Source: Phycomyces blakesleeanus NRRL 1555(-) (taxonomy: Eukaryota > Mucoromycota > Mucoromycetes > Mucorales > Phycomycetaceae). Taken from it: a stretch of 64,000 nucleotides of DNA. The stretch is from positions 248,001-312,000 of the forward strand of contig NW_017265136.1 of the NCBI RefSeq assembly GCF_001638985.1, written 5' to 3'. Numbering within the stretch: position 1 is the first letter of the stretch; the number at the start of each line of letters is the position of its first letter. This document shows positions 1 to 9,633 of the stretch, piece by piece. Position numbers and translations under genes: made by a program. Under the pieces are notes generated by a model. It worked only from the letters and a program-made list of their open reading frames with translations. It had not been told where the DNA came from and ran no database searches.

Positions 1-2014
1 GAACCACAGTCTACTACTTCGCAGTCAGAATCAAGTACTGGTCGACCCTCAAAAAATGCATCTGTGACAGAAATAGACACTGATAATGCAGAAATTGAAT
101 CTAGTTATGAGTAAGGTGTTCAGAATCTATACATATAACCAGATATATAGCTATATAAATTATTTATATTTATGTGTGTATGTATACATTATAGGAGTGA
201 TACATCTATTGATTTATTACATACCGGAGGATTCGTTCCCAAAGGTATAATGGATATAACATCTGACGACGAACGCAGACTATTTGGAAGCGCCGACACT
301 TCAGATGATGACGAAGAAGAAGAAGAAGAAGTAATTTATGTGAAAACACATCTGTCAACAAAGAAATCCATCAATACACCTGTTGTGGATGTTAAACAAC
401 CATTAGCAGATGTTAAGCAGCCTGTTTCCCTTCCTACACCAAATCCAGACACCAAAAAAGTGGTTCTGGACAAACCTACCACTCAGACCATAACCAAAAC
501 AGCGGTTAAAACCATTCCTCAATCTACTGTACAACAACCAATACCTGACGAACATGCAAAGTCTATTCAGAAACCTGAGTCATCACGAACGGCCAAAGGT
601 TTTGCACAAGACAAAGACTCTTCCCCTGACGATGAAGAAGAAAGTGAAAACGAAGATGAATATGAAGACGAAGATGACGACGACGACGATGATGACGACG
701 ATATAGAGATTGATGACGACGTGGATGTAGACGTAGATGTGGAATGGATCCAGGACTATATGGAGAATATGGAGCTCCAGGGCGAGAGTCTAGAAGATCT
801 AAAGAATTTCTCAAAACGATTCAACCTTGACAAAGAGCCCGAATCACTCGATAGATGGCTTGATGAAGATGTACTCGATCTTGAAAAACTTCGGTCAGAT
901 CCTCCAAAGAACCGTAAAGAGAGGCGTAAACATCTTCAAAACGATGGATTTATTGAGATGACAGACCAAGAGTTCCGTCTTTCTCTTCAGGACGCTTTGG
1001 ATGAGTTTCCTTCAAGCCTTCGGAAAGGTGTCAAGGCACGAATATCAGCCGGTCAATTGATAGAAAATGACGATAAAAAGGCAAAAAAGAAACAAAAGAG
1101 TCTGGAGCGTCGTATGCGTAAACTAGAAAAGAAGAAGACCAAAGAGACTATTGCAAAGATTGATATGCGAAAGATAGACAGGTGCGTTGTGGATAACTGC
1201 TGATAATAGAAGTATGAGTGCTCGTATCTAACACCTCGGTTTAATATAGACGTTTGTGTGATTTCATAAACGATGGATCTATATCTAGGTAAATATTTTA
1301 TATGTAATTTGGTTCTTGAAAGATTGGCTATCTTATAACCAACTGTTTTTTCTTTCTTTGTATATATAGTTTCCAATTCAGCCCAATGTCTAATAACGAA
1401 CGACGACAGGTCCATATGTTGGCTAGAGCATACAATTTGAAATCCACTAGTCTTGGATCCGGAGAGAACAGGTAGATATTGTAGATCTGCTCTTATAATC
1501 ATATGAAATAATATAACTGATTTCTGAATCTATAGATCTACAACTGTCACCAAGACAGACCGTACATTTATCCCCAACGACAAACGCTACATTGAACGAT
1601 TCATTTCTCAGGCACAGCAAACAGTGGACGCTACAAACGCCTTGTCAATCAAACAACAAGCAATGATGGCTAAACAAAATATCTATGGTCCACCAACTCT
1701 TTCGAAGAAAGAAAAGAACAAGCCCAAAGACAAGAAGGAAAGAAAGAAGGAAAATGCACCCAAAGAAGTACTTCAGTCTAGAGTTGTGGCTGCAGATGCT
1801 GCTCCTATTTCTGATGCCAATGTTGGACACCGGATGCTAGCAGCAATGGGGTAAATAATATTAACATTATGTAATACATACGATCCTATCACTGACTTTC
1901 TCTCATCTCTATAGATGGAAACAAGGCGATTCTCTTGGTGTTACAAATAGTGGTATTGTCAACCCAATTGAAGCCGTTATCCGCCAAAAGGGAAAGGGAT
2001 TAGGAACATTATAA
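1..2014 (+). CDS. sqs1: Sqs1-type R3H and G-patch domain protein, 5' end outside window
   Basis: Partial gene. Exons read as <1-110, 195-1181, 1370-1471, 1536-1850 and 1915-2014; phases agree at every junction. The exon 2 product is very acidic (runs of Asp/Glu around 300-330 and 640-740) followed by a basic coiled stretch rich in KKAKKKQ-type residues. Exon 3 encodes an R3H domain (SPMSNNERRQVHMLARAYNL, then LGSGENR). The last two exons form a C-terminal G-patch (GHRMLAAMGWKQGDSLG, ending QKGKGLGTL). Acidic N-terminus, R3H and terminal G-patch are the signature of Sqs1/Pfa1, which in yeast activates the DEAH helicase Prp43 in ribosome assembly and splicing. Function here is by homology. The N-terminus is missing because the window starts inside the gene. 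The gene converges on the next one, 140 bp away. Confidence 0.85.
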
Positions 2015-2154
2015 CAGTAATAATAAGAAAATAATAATAGTAATATACAAATCATCCTTGTTTCTTTCTCAATGCATGTGCGTGTGTATGTAAATCCAAC
2101 CCAATGTATAGTGTAATGTAATGTATGTGATGCGATGTTATGTGATGATGTGCT

Positions 2155-2562
2155 TTATTCGATATTCTCCCAGACCTGCTTTCGTACCTTTCGCTTTTCC
2201 GCCTTCTCAGCTGCCTTTTCTATTCTGATTTCTTCCTTGTCAGCAACCATCATGGCTCTTGCCATCTTCTTTTGTTTCTTCACACTGGCCATCTTCTTGA
2301 TAGGAGTCTTCTTGACTTTGTGGACAGTTTTAGAGGTGAGAGAGATGGCTTTTCCTCGTGCTTGGAGTAGCTTCAACTCCTCGGCAATACGTGCCTTGGC
2401 TGATTTGTATGCATAAATAAGATTCTCTTTCTCTTTCTTTTTCTTCTTTCGTTCTTTTTTGTGTTGGTTGTTGTGCATAAAAATTTTATTATGTTCTCTT
2501 ACCGCCAGTTGGCTCTTTCTGTTTCTTTCCGATTTTTCCAGAGCGTGCATGTTTGGAGACAT
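2155..2562 (-). CDS. small basic lysine-rich protein, unidentified
   Basis: Single open frame of 135 residues starting MSPNMHALEKSERNRK and ending KQVWENIE. It is strongly basic and probably alpha-helical, with a Lys/Glu-rich central run (KKERKKKKKEKEN) and a second charged helix near the C-terminus. Such composition is common in nucleolar or ribosome-assembly proteins, but I do not recognise a family. Inside it a 49-nt stretch looks like an intron (GTAAGA donor, AAAAAG end); removing it would break the frame, so it is kept as coding. The 3' end faces the G-patch gene. Confidence 0.6.
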   Translation of the reverse strand: MSPNMHALEKSERNRKSQLAVREHNKIFMHNNQHKKERKKKKKEKENLIYAYKSAKARIAEELKLLQARGKAISLTSKTVHKVKKTPIKKMASVKKQKKMARAMMVADKEEIRIEKAAEKAEKRKVRKQVWENIE

Positions 2563-3211
2563 TCTCGGGATCCGCTTTGACTATTATTGAATGATGAGCT
2601 TTGATGTGATCAATTAAGAATAATCTCATTTACATGTTGAGATCTTGCCCATGGTGAATCGAACGAAAAAGGTAAAAAAAAATTGAAAGCAAGTTTGAAA
2701 TTTCAAGTTCACTTTCTTGTATTGTGGCTTGTAATTACATTTACACAGAAGATAAGGAGTGTAATTAAGTTTTTTTTTGGGTAAGCTTACGGACAGCCTG
2801 GAAGGACAGCCTGAAAGTGTATTACGTCACCTAGTCATGTGTTTGGGCAAATGTCATATTGGCGGGACAGTCTGGACAGCCTGAACAGTCTTGGTAGCCT
2901 GGACAGCCTGGAAATATGTTACTAAACTTACTTCACGTATTTAGGCAAATGTTCATTTTTTTGAGGCATTCAGACTTTTGATATATGTTTAATATTTCAA
3001 AAATAAAATAAAAAAGCATTGAAAATAAAGATAAATAAATAAATAAATAATAATATGAATAATAATAATAAAACTTGATAAGAGATAAAGAGATAAATAT
3101 AAAAACAAGGAAATGGAATAAAAAAGAAAAATAAAATAAAAAGATCTACAGAATAAGATATATATTAATATTATTGAATGGAATTCCATTATGAAATCCA
3201 TATCTTGGTAG
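2563..3211. other. AT-rich spacer with GGACAGCCTG repeats
   Basis: No gene seen. After about 200 bp of upstream sequence of the minus-strand gene, the segment 2791-2911 carries four exact GGACAGCCTG copies (2791, 2804, 2874, 2901) plus one variant with a T (2865). Two related stretches, at 2839-2861 and 2937-2957, carry the words GGGCAAATGTCA and AGGCAAATGTTCA. Because they directly precede the Mutator-like pseudogene they may be its subterminal repeats. 2990-3180 is almost pure A/T. Confidence 0.5.
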
Positions 3212-5675
3212 TTAATACAGAATGGAAAAGTCCTCTAGGTTATGTTTTTTTACTATGGCTTTGTGAAATGGGTTTATTTGCGGCCAATTGAAGTTTCTGG
3301 TTGGTTTGCGTTTTGCAAGGAGAAAATCGTTGATGTCTAGAATAAGTATAATGGGTTCGAATTTGTCTGGTGTGGTGGTGAATGGTACAAAGAGACAGTC
3401 GCCAGTTTCTCTTGGAGTATTCCAATATACGGCTATGGTTCTGTTATATGTATTTGCTACGATTTGTGGATGGTCAATTGTACCAAACCAATGTTGTTGA
3501 GGGAGGGGCAAGTGTTTGTCTTGTAGACTGATGATTAATGGGTTTGTGGATGCAGGCATATGGCCGTGCTCCATTCTTCCTCCGTAATGAGTGTATTGAT
3601 ATTTTAAATAGTTTTCTAACATTTTGTCTTTGACTTCAGGTCATCGCTCCTGGTTTTGATATACTTCCATTGCTATTGCTCTATAGCCACAATTGCCATC
3701 TGCTTCCGGAGAGAATATCTGAGATATTTGGTGTGGGGCGATTGTAAGATTAGTCAGAAGTGTATGGTCACATGGTGAACCTAGGTAAATAATATTTTTT
3801 AATGCTTTTTGTTGTTTTTCTAAAGATAATTCATGTCTAGAAAATCGAAAAAAGTCGAATGAGTTAAATCTGAACAATATGTTATAATAAAGACTTACTT
3901 TTTTTGTTTTTTTTTTCAGTTTTAGTTTTTTTTGTTGTTTCTTCTTTTTCTGCTTCAAGACAGTGCTCTAGAGCAATCATTTTTCTTTTTGTATTTTTAG
4001 GTCTACCTTTGATGGCTTCCACTACTGTTGGACCATTAAGGTTCTCAAGTTTCTGCTTGGAGTCTAGTTCTATTATTTTGCCGATGCATTCTTTGAAATG
4101 TATTTGCTATTGTTTGCTTTGGGCGTTGATAAGTATTTGAGTAACCCGTTCAAGCTTATATGCGAGTTGGGGTGTTATTGTGGTGATTTTAGTGATGTTT
4201 TTAGGTACAGGTAGTGCGTTGTGAATAATTGAGTGGTCTGTACATAATTATATATAAAAAGAGAAAATAGTTTAATAACATATATGTATAGATATATACA
4301 TTACCTTCTCCTTCTAAGTAGTTTATTCTCTATCGTCTGGGAATGCAAGAAATTGAGATTTTTTTATACTGCGCAAGTTGATGGTAGCAGGGCAAGAGAT
4401 AGTTGTAGTTAATAAGACATTCGCACTCTTTTGTGAGTTTTTCAGGTATAATTGATTTGGCAAGTTCAAGTTTGATGTGGTCCATTGCAAAACGACAAAT
4501 TTTGTGGCAAATATCATTCAGCCTGGAAGAATTGATTTTATCAAACACAACGGTAGTGCTCTCTCCGAGACACTCCGTTGTCAATCTGCGCTTTCAATCA
4601 TCGACCTGTAAAATTTACAAAAACATTTCAATTAACTATTGTTATTATAAAGTTTAATCAATTGATATTTAAGATAATAAAGCATAGACGTACCAACGCT
4701 TCATAACACTTGACAATTTTCATGGTAACTGTCTTCAGTTTACCGGAAGAAGTTCCAAGGGCATGCTTCAGAGAAGCATGTGCACTTTCTGCACGGTTGG
4801 AAGTGCGATTTCCAAAGTGAGGATGTTTAAAAACATAGGTGTTTACCCAGTTCTCTTTGTCATGCATTTTTCTGATAACATATATAAAAAATAATGTCAT
4901 TATTTATTGTTAACAAACTGTTTCCAGCAAATATAGCAGCGCTTTGCATACCTCTCAAGAAAAGCTTTCGCACTTTTTCCTTGATCTTTACAATTGTCTT
5001 TTGCAAACCTGAGATATGCATCAATCTCTTTTTTCTCTTCTTCGGAAATGGTGCACTTCAACACAATTTGGTCAAGATGACCGGCTAACTTATCCAAGAA
5101 GCCTCTCTTGTCTCCATCCTCGTCTTCCTTCATCATTGGCAATAGCTGCTTCTTGAAATTATTCTTAATTTGCTTATAGCACAACAGCTGTTTACACTCA
5201 GGGAAAGCATTGGTAATTGCATTCCTCAATGCTTTCTCATTGTCAGTGATAAACACACTTGGAAGTAGAGGTGTTGCGGTGGTTGTGTTGTTGTGGTTGT
5301 TTTTTTTGCTGCTGCTGCTATCATCAACATCTGGCCAGACAGAACCGCGCAGACAGCAAAGTACCCATAGATAGTTGTCTATCATTTCGTGATCCACCCA
5401 AGCTCCAGAAATTGGGAAAGTCTTCAAAGTCGTACGGGGGTTCCACTTACATTGCTGGTACCAACAATGTTGACATATGTCATTTGGTGACTAGTCGTCT
5501 TGTACGTATCGTCTATTACTATGGTTTCTGGTATTCTTCTTGCTTCGTCAATGGCATCCTTATTGATGAAAAACACCACACCACGGGAAAAAAGTGGTCT
5601 TTTTGGTGGTCTTTTTGGTGGTCTTTTAGGTGGTCTTTTGGGTAGCAGTTTTGGTAAAACCAGCAAAAAGACCAC
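3212..5675 (-). pseudogene. MULE transposase fused to OTU cysteine protease, broken
   Basis: Reading right to left: a DDE core of the Mutator/FAR1 type with first Asp in ETIVIDDTYKTT, second in VFITDNEKALRNAI, and the Glu in SNRAESAHASLKHAL; then a LINYNYLLPCYH segment typical of the zinc-knuckle-like region of these transposases, a basic GRPKNTKRK linker, and an OTU domain with the catalytic-Cys motif EADGNCGYRAIA. Putative introns in phase lie between these blocks (for example 3836-3898, donor GTAAGT, acceptor TTTCTAG). The frame is broken by a 1-base loss in a C run (5433-5437 on the plus strand) and by four in-frame stops: TGA 4594-4596, TAG 4330-4332, TAG 4107-4109 and TGA 3641-3643. Three of these sit where Trp is expected. 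The usual OTU His region reads NDF, not NHF, so the active-site His also seems lost. The N-terminal DNA-binding part is absent; instead a PKRP tandem repeat precedes the core. Single-gene fusion is inferred from continuous phase. Confidence 0.75.
5596..5641. repeat. tandem GGTGGTCTTTTT repeat
   Basis: Four near-identical 11-12 bp units of the form GGTGGTCTTTTT. On the minus strand they encode PKRPPKRPPKR at the start of the transposase fragment, so this may be a subterminal repeat read through by the open frame and not original coding sequence. Confidence 0.6.
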
Positions 5676-5700
5676 CCCTATTTTTGGAAATATAATTAGA

Positions 5701-6019
5701 TCTCCGTTGACTGATGGATGTTAGGTTTTATTCATATCCCGATATTTAAATTTATGTATTATTCTTCTCGTTCCATTGGTAGAAAGAAAATAAAAAAGAG
5801 CTTTCTTATTGGTATAGATGGAAAAAAAGAATCTTTGTATTGTCACCCATAAAATACTTTCGTTATACTGCTACTTTTAATTGGATAATATAAACTTTAT
5901 TCCAGTATGCACATTGATAGTATTGGTCATTTAAACAAAAGCATTCTCTCAATTGGTTCTCATATATATATATATTCTGATTCATTCACAGTTTTAATTG
6001 GGTAAAAAAGCAGCAATCT
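5701..6019. other. spacer between two mobile elements
   Basis: AT-rich sequence with a short (AT) run near 5965. No gene or repeat recognised. Confidence 0.5.
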
Positions 6020-6710
6020 TACGGGGACGACATTTTCAGGATGGGGCACTACCTTTTTTTTGCCGGACTAATTTTTTGTGACTACTCGTCCGAAGTCCGA
6101 TGTCTTTTCTCCAATCCTTTCGAACAAAACGATGTGTCCTAAAATTCCTAATTCATTTAAATATAAAACCTTCTTTTCTATTGTATACTCATCTCATAAA
6201 AGCTATTGATTAATTGTATTGAAAAAAAAGTCTCAGAGATAGCAAAAAGACTACTTTGCTCATTGTAGATTAGCAATTAAAAATTATGGTGTTAATAAAT
6301 ACTTTCTAGAAATTATACCAATATGAATCCTATCAATAAGAATATCCGTTTTTTCTATAGAGAGGAGTATTTTGTTTTTGCCCAAAAACCTCTTCCTGTC
6401 TCACCAGTTGAAAGTTACAGTGGTATGACACTAGTAATTTCAAAGATGCAGTAGTTTGCACCTGTAACTAGATAGAGCAAACCAACTCGAGTGTACTTGA
6501 AATATGTCATAAGAGAAGGGCACGACATTTCTTGTTATGATATTATGTCTTGAAGTAGAATGTTAAGTAACTATTTTATTATTCTCGATATATCCGTTAA
6601 TAAATTGCAGGTAGTATACGGCTTTAAGTATATGCTTATATATTTAAGGGAATGCTTTTACACTTAGCCAAAGCTATTATCCTGCCTTATATTAAAGTAT
6701 TATTATGATA

Positions 6711-8216
6711 CAGGATTTCCACTCCAAAAGTTATATTTTTTTTTCAAACTATATATTTTGCAAAATCAAAACTTTTATTTTGTACTCCGACTATATATGA
6801 AAAAAATAAATTAATTAATGCGGATAGAAAGAAATTTAAAGCAAATTAATAAAGAGCATGAATAATGCTAATATGTGCGATAAAGTATTTAAAGAATGTC
6901 TACACTGTTTATTAAAAACAATATAAGAAAACATGCAATGTCAATATATTGTTATAAGAAAAGTATATAATGCTAAGTTTGTAATATGGTTTTGAGAACT
7001 GTCTTTATCTATTATCTTTTTCTATACTCAAATCCTCCAACATGAACCCCAATCAAATCGCTATCGTTAAGAGAAGAAAGAGAAATGGACCACAAAAGGT
7101 TCTTCCGATCCACATCAAGAACATGATTGTGGAGAAATGTTATATAGAAGAGTCCATGACCCGAGCCGAAGCAGCCAGGGCATTTGGTGTCTCATGGGTG
7201 TCGATTAACAACATCATCACCAAGTTCGAGAGGGATGCTACTGTAGAGCCCAAGAAGCGAGGCGGCTCGCGCGCGGAAAGTCTTAAGATAACCGATGAGC
7301 ATTCGAAGTTCATTCAAGACCTCTTGGACGAATGCTGCACCTTGACTCTTGGTCAAATGAGAGAGGAACTGTTTAGAAAATTTCCAGAGCTTCAAGAGCA
7401 GAACTTGAGCATCAGTGGCTTACATAAGCACATTATCAACAACATCGGGTTCACATTGAAGAGAACCAAGCCGGTCGAGGAAAAAAGAAACGACCCGAAG
7501 ACTATTGAGCTGAGAAAAGTATACGTAGACAGTATGCACACGAATGGTTTATCGTATAAAACCAATTGCATTTTTGTGGACGAAGCAGGCTTTAATGCAA
7601 ACCTGATCAGAGGACAAGGGTGGTCCAAGAAAGGCGAGGCCAGCATTGTGAAGACAAAGTCGAAAAGGGGACTAAACATCTCAATTCTTGCCGGTATTTC
7701 TTACCAAGGTGTTGAGAGTGTGCAGGCGAAGTTGACCCCTGGTGGCACGACAGGACCAATTTTCGTTGAATTTGTAAAGACGATTATGGATTCGCTCGAC
7801 CACAGTAATGCTGCCCCTCACAACTTCATTATGAATAATGCCTCGATCCATAGATCCCACCTTGTCACTGAATTGTTTGCTAATTCACGACACCACCTAC
7901 ACTTTCTCCCCCCCATACTCTCCTTTCCTAAACCCGATTGAAGAGTGCTTCTCCAAACTCAAAACACTGGTCAAGAGAAAGCCCGGGTTGGTATGTGGTC
8001 AATTCTTGGAGTATATTGCTGAGTGCTCCCGCCATATCGCTATGGAAAACTGCCAAGGCTAGGTTGATCATAGCATTAGCTTCTTCCCCCAATGTACAAA
8101 TAGCCAAGAAATAAATTGATTTTTTTTTATATATAGTCGGAGCACAAAATGAAAGTTTTGATTTTGCAAAATATATAGTTTGAAAAAAAAATATAACTTT
8201 TGGAGTGGAAATCCTG
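6711..8216 (+). mobile_element. Tc1/mariner-type transposon, 1506 bp, nested
   Basis: Terminal inverted repeats of about 90 bp (6711-6800 and 8127-8216) with only a few mismatches, starting CAGGATTTCCACTCCAAAAG. Flanking TA dinucleotides at 6709-6710 and 8217-8218 are the target duplication. It carries a single transposase gene on the plus strand. The high TIR identity suggests recent activity, although the gene is now broken. It sits wholly inside the element 6022-8348. Confidence 0.85.
7042..8062 (+). pseudogene. Tc1/mariner transposase, frameshifted and catalytic Asp lost
   Basis: Starts MNPNQIAIVKRRKRNG; residues ~20-70 form a helix-turn-helix (MTRAEAARAFGVSWVSINNI), followed by a second DNA-binding region and a DDE/D core. 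First catalytic Asp is D180 in IFVDEAGFN. The second, normally MDNA-IH, reads MNNASIH, so D265 is Asn. The third lies in the PPYSPFLNPIEE motif, which is only reached after a frame change: the C run at 7908-7914 has seven C where six would keep the frame, and the uncorrected frame stops at 7941. The shifted frame continues to 8062. Both lesions should abolish activity. The gene is the only cargo of the nested 1506-bp element. Confidence 0.9.
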
Positions 8217-8369
8217 TATTTATGAATCCTTACGGACAAGATATAATTATCTGATACCAAACAGCAAGTCACAATTTGTGGTCCGGTAAAACCAAAACAA
8301 CGTTTCCTATCAAAAAGGTAGTGTCCCATCCTGAAAATGTCGTCCCCCTAATATTAGCGGCACACAATT

Positions 8370-8535
8370 CATACGACACATTCTTTTTTCCAGCGACAAT
8401 TTTTTCTTGGCAACCGACAAATTATTTCTGGGCCAGCGACATTTAGTTCAAACTCAACGACATTTTAGTTCTAAATCAGCGACATTTTATTCGCACACAA
8501 CAACACCCAACCCAAATTTAGCGACAAATTATACC
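8370..8535. repeat. cluster of CGACA-AT/TTT short repeats
   Basis: Seven dispersed copies of a motif close to GCGACATTTT or GCGACAAATT (near 8373, 8393, 8414, 8436, 8457, 8479, 8521) spaced 16-45 bp. The core CGACATTTT also occurs in the TIR of the element ending at 8348, so the cluster may be a subterminal array of a related element. Confidence 0.55.
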
Positions 8536-8552
8536 GGAAAAAGTGTATATTA

Positions 8553-8867
8553 GGGTGTTTCAGCAGTTTTAGTTGTTTGATTGTTTTTGGTTCGGGGGTT
8601 TAATATTGAAAAATCATTGGCTCTCGTTAATCTGAAAAATAGATAAATTTTATCTCCAAACAACTATCAAAATTTTTAGTTGTTTGAATAGTTGTTTGAA
8701 TAGTTGAAAAATGGAGAAATCGCGGGCTTATTTTTTTAAGAAAAAAATATAAATTTTATGTAATACTTAGGGCACTCAGTTGATTTTTTATAGGTTGATT
8801 ATTATTGGCTTATATATTTAATTCACGAAATCAGAACAATCAAACATCTAAAACTGCTGAAACACCC
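8553..8867. mobile_element. MITE, 315 bp, TA target
   Basis: Left end GGGTGTTTCAGCAGTTTTAG, right end is its reverse complement (CTAAAACTGCTGAAACACCC). The inverted repeat continues imperfectly through TTGTTTGATTGTT. TA dinucleotides flank both ends (8551-8552, 8868-8869). No coding capacity. Internal repeats of AGTTGTTTGAATAGTT occur near 8677-8706. Confidence 0.85.
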
Positions 8868-8869
8868 TA

Positions 8870-9633
8870 TTGTGAGTGGTTTATATAAAATAAAATAATA
8901 AAAGACATGACTGTGTAATTTATAAAGCACCAGAAAATAATCGATGATTATAAATGAAAGGAAACCAAGTGGAGTGCATAAGGAAGAAAGCTTGTGATCC
9001 CGATCGATCTCTGAGCTCATACCAGTGGCGAAAGTTTTTGATATTCATTATATATTCAAAAAAAAAGAATGCCCTCTATTTTTTTTTTTTTTTATCTATT
9101 TACTACAAGTCCTTATTAGTAATATGATTATCATTATTGTTGTAAATGTAATTATGATTCGAGACTCTTGAGATATCATGCCACTAAGGCCCTTTTGTAC
9201 ACTTTTTTTTTGTTTTTTTATTTTTTTTTATTTAGCTTTCAATTTCTTACAGCTGACACATATTTTAAAGAGAGAGAAAGGCAGAGAAAAGAATATAGAA
9301 AGAGGAGGGGGCCAGAACACGGGTTGTATTACTATCGATTCAAAAAGACCTTTCTGTGATGTCAAAGGGCTTGTGCTGTATTTATGATCTTGTGATTCAG
9401 AGACCGATGTTTCGATGCGTCATACAACTTTTGGTAGGGCAAAAGTTATAGGGGAGAAAGGGCTAAGCGAGAGAGAGTTGTGCGTAAGTTTGTGTGCTTG
9501 TGTGGGGAGGAGTAGAATACAGGCACATGGGCGTACACTCTAATAAATCTCGATTTTTTATTTTATTTCTTTATTTTATCTTATTTTATTTTTTCCCTTT
9601 TTATTCTATTTTTCCCCTCTCTCAACTCTTGAA
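8870..9633. other. intergenic, upstream of YPD1
   Basis: No gene recognised. The last 100 bases before the YPD1 start are pyrimidine-rich (TTTTATTTCTTT... then CCCCTCTCTCAACTC), a feature shared with several other starts in the window and probably promoter or 5' leader. Confidence 0.45.

Larger units (their letters stand above)
2785..5700 (-). mobile_element. decayed Mutator-like (MULE) element with OTU domain
   Basis: Approximate extent of a MULE built around the pseudogene at 3212-5675. Left edge is set by the GGACAGCCTG repeats; the right edge by a fourfold GGTCTTTT-type tandem repeat (about 5597-5640) followed by an inverted copy, AAAAAGACCACC, at about 5666. I could not find matching long terminal inverted repeats or a target duplication, so boundaries are uncertain. 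Confidence 0.45.
6022..8348. mobile_element. TA-inserting element interrupted by a Tc1-type element
   Basis: Terminal inverted repeats: left end CGGGGACGACATTTTCAGGA at 6022, right end the reverse complement of GGGGGACGACATTTTCAGGA finishing at 8348. About 35 bp match almost perfectly (through GCACTACCTTTTT versus ACACTACCTTTTT), and after an indel further words such as CCGGAC and TGTGACT match again. Flanked by TA on both sides (6020-6021, 8349-8350), the target duplication of Tc1/mariner elements. Removing the inner element leaves about 819 bp with no coding capacity, so this looks like a large MITE. Confidence 0.75.

Noticed and set aside
2467..2515. 49-nt intron in the small basic protein (GTAAGA to AAAAAG)
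   Set aside because: Removing it destroys the downstream frame, whereas the uninterrupted frame continues 77 more residues of similar composition.
3641..4596. TGA read as tryptophan (alternative code) in the MULE-OTU gene
   Set aside because: The same gene uses TGG for Trp many times (for example GAWVDHE, YLWVL, ENWVN), other lesions include TAG stops and a frameshift, and nuclear genes nearby use TGA as stop. Decay is simpler.
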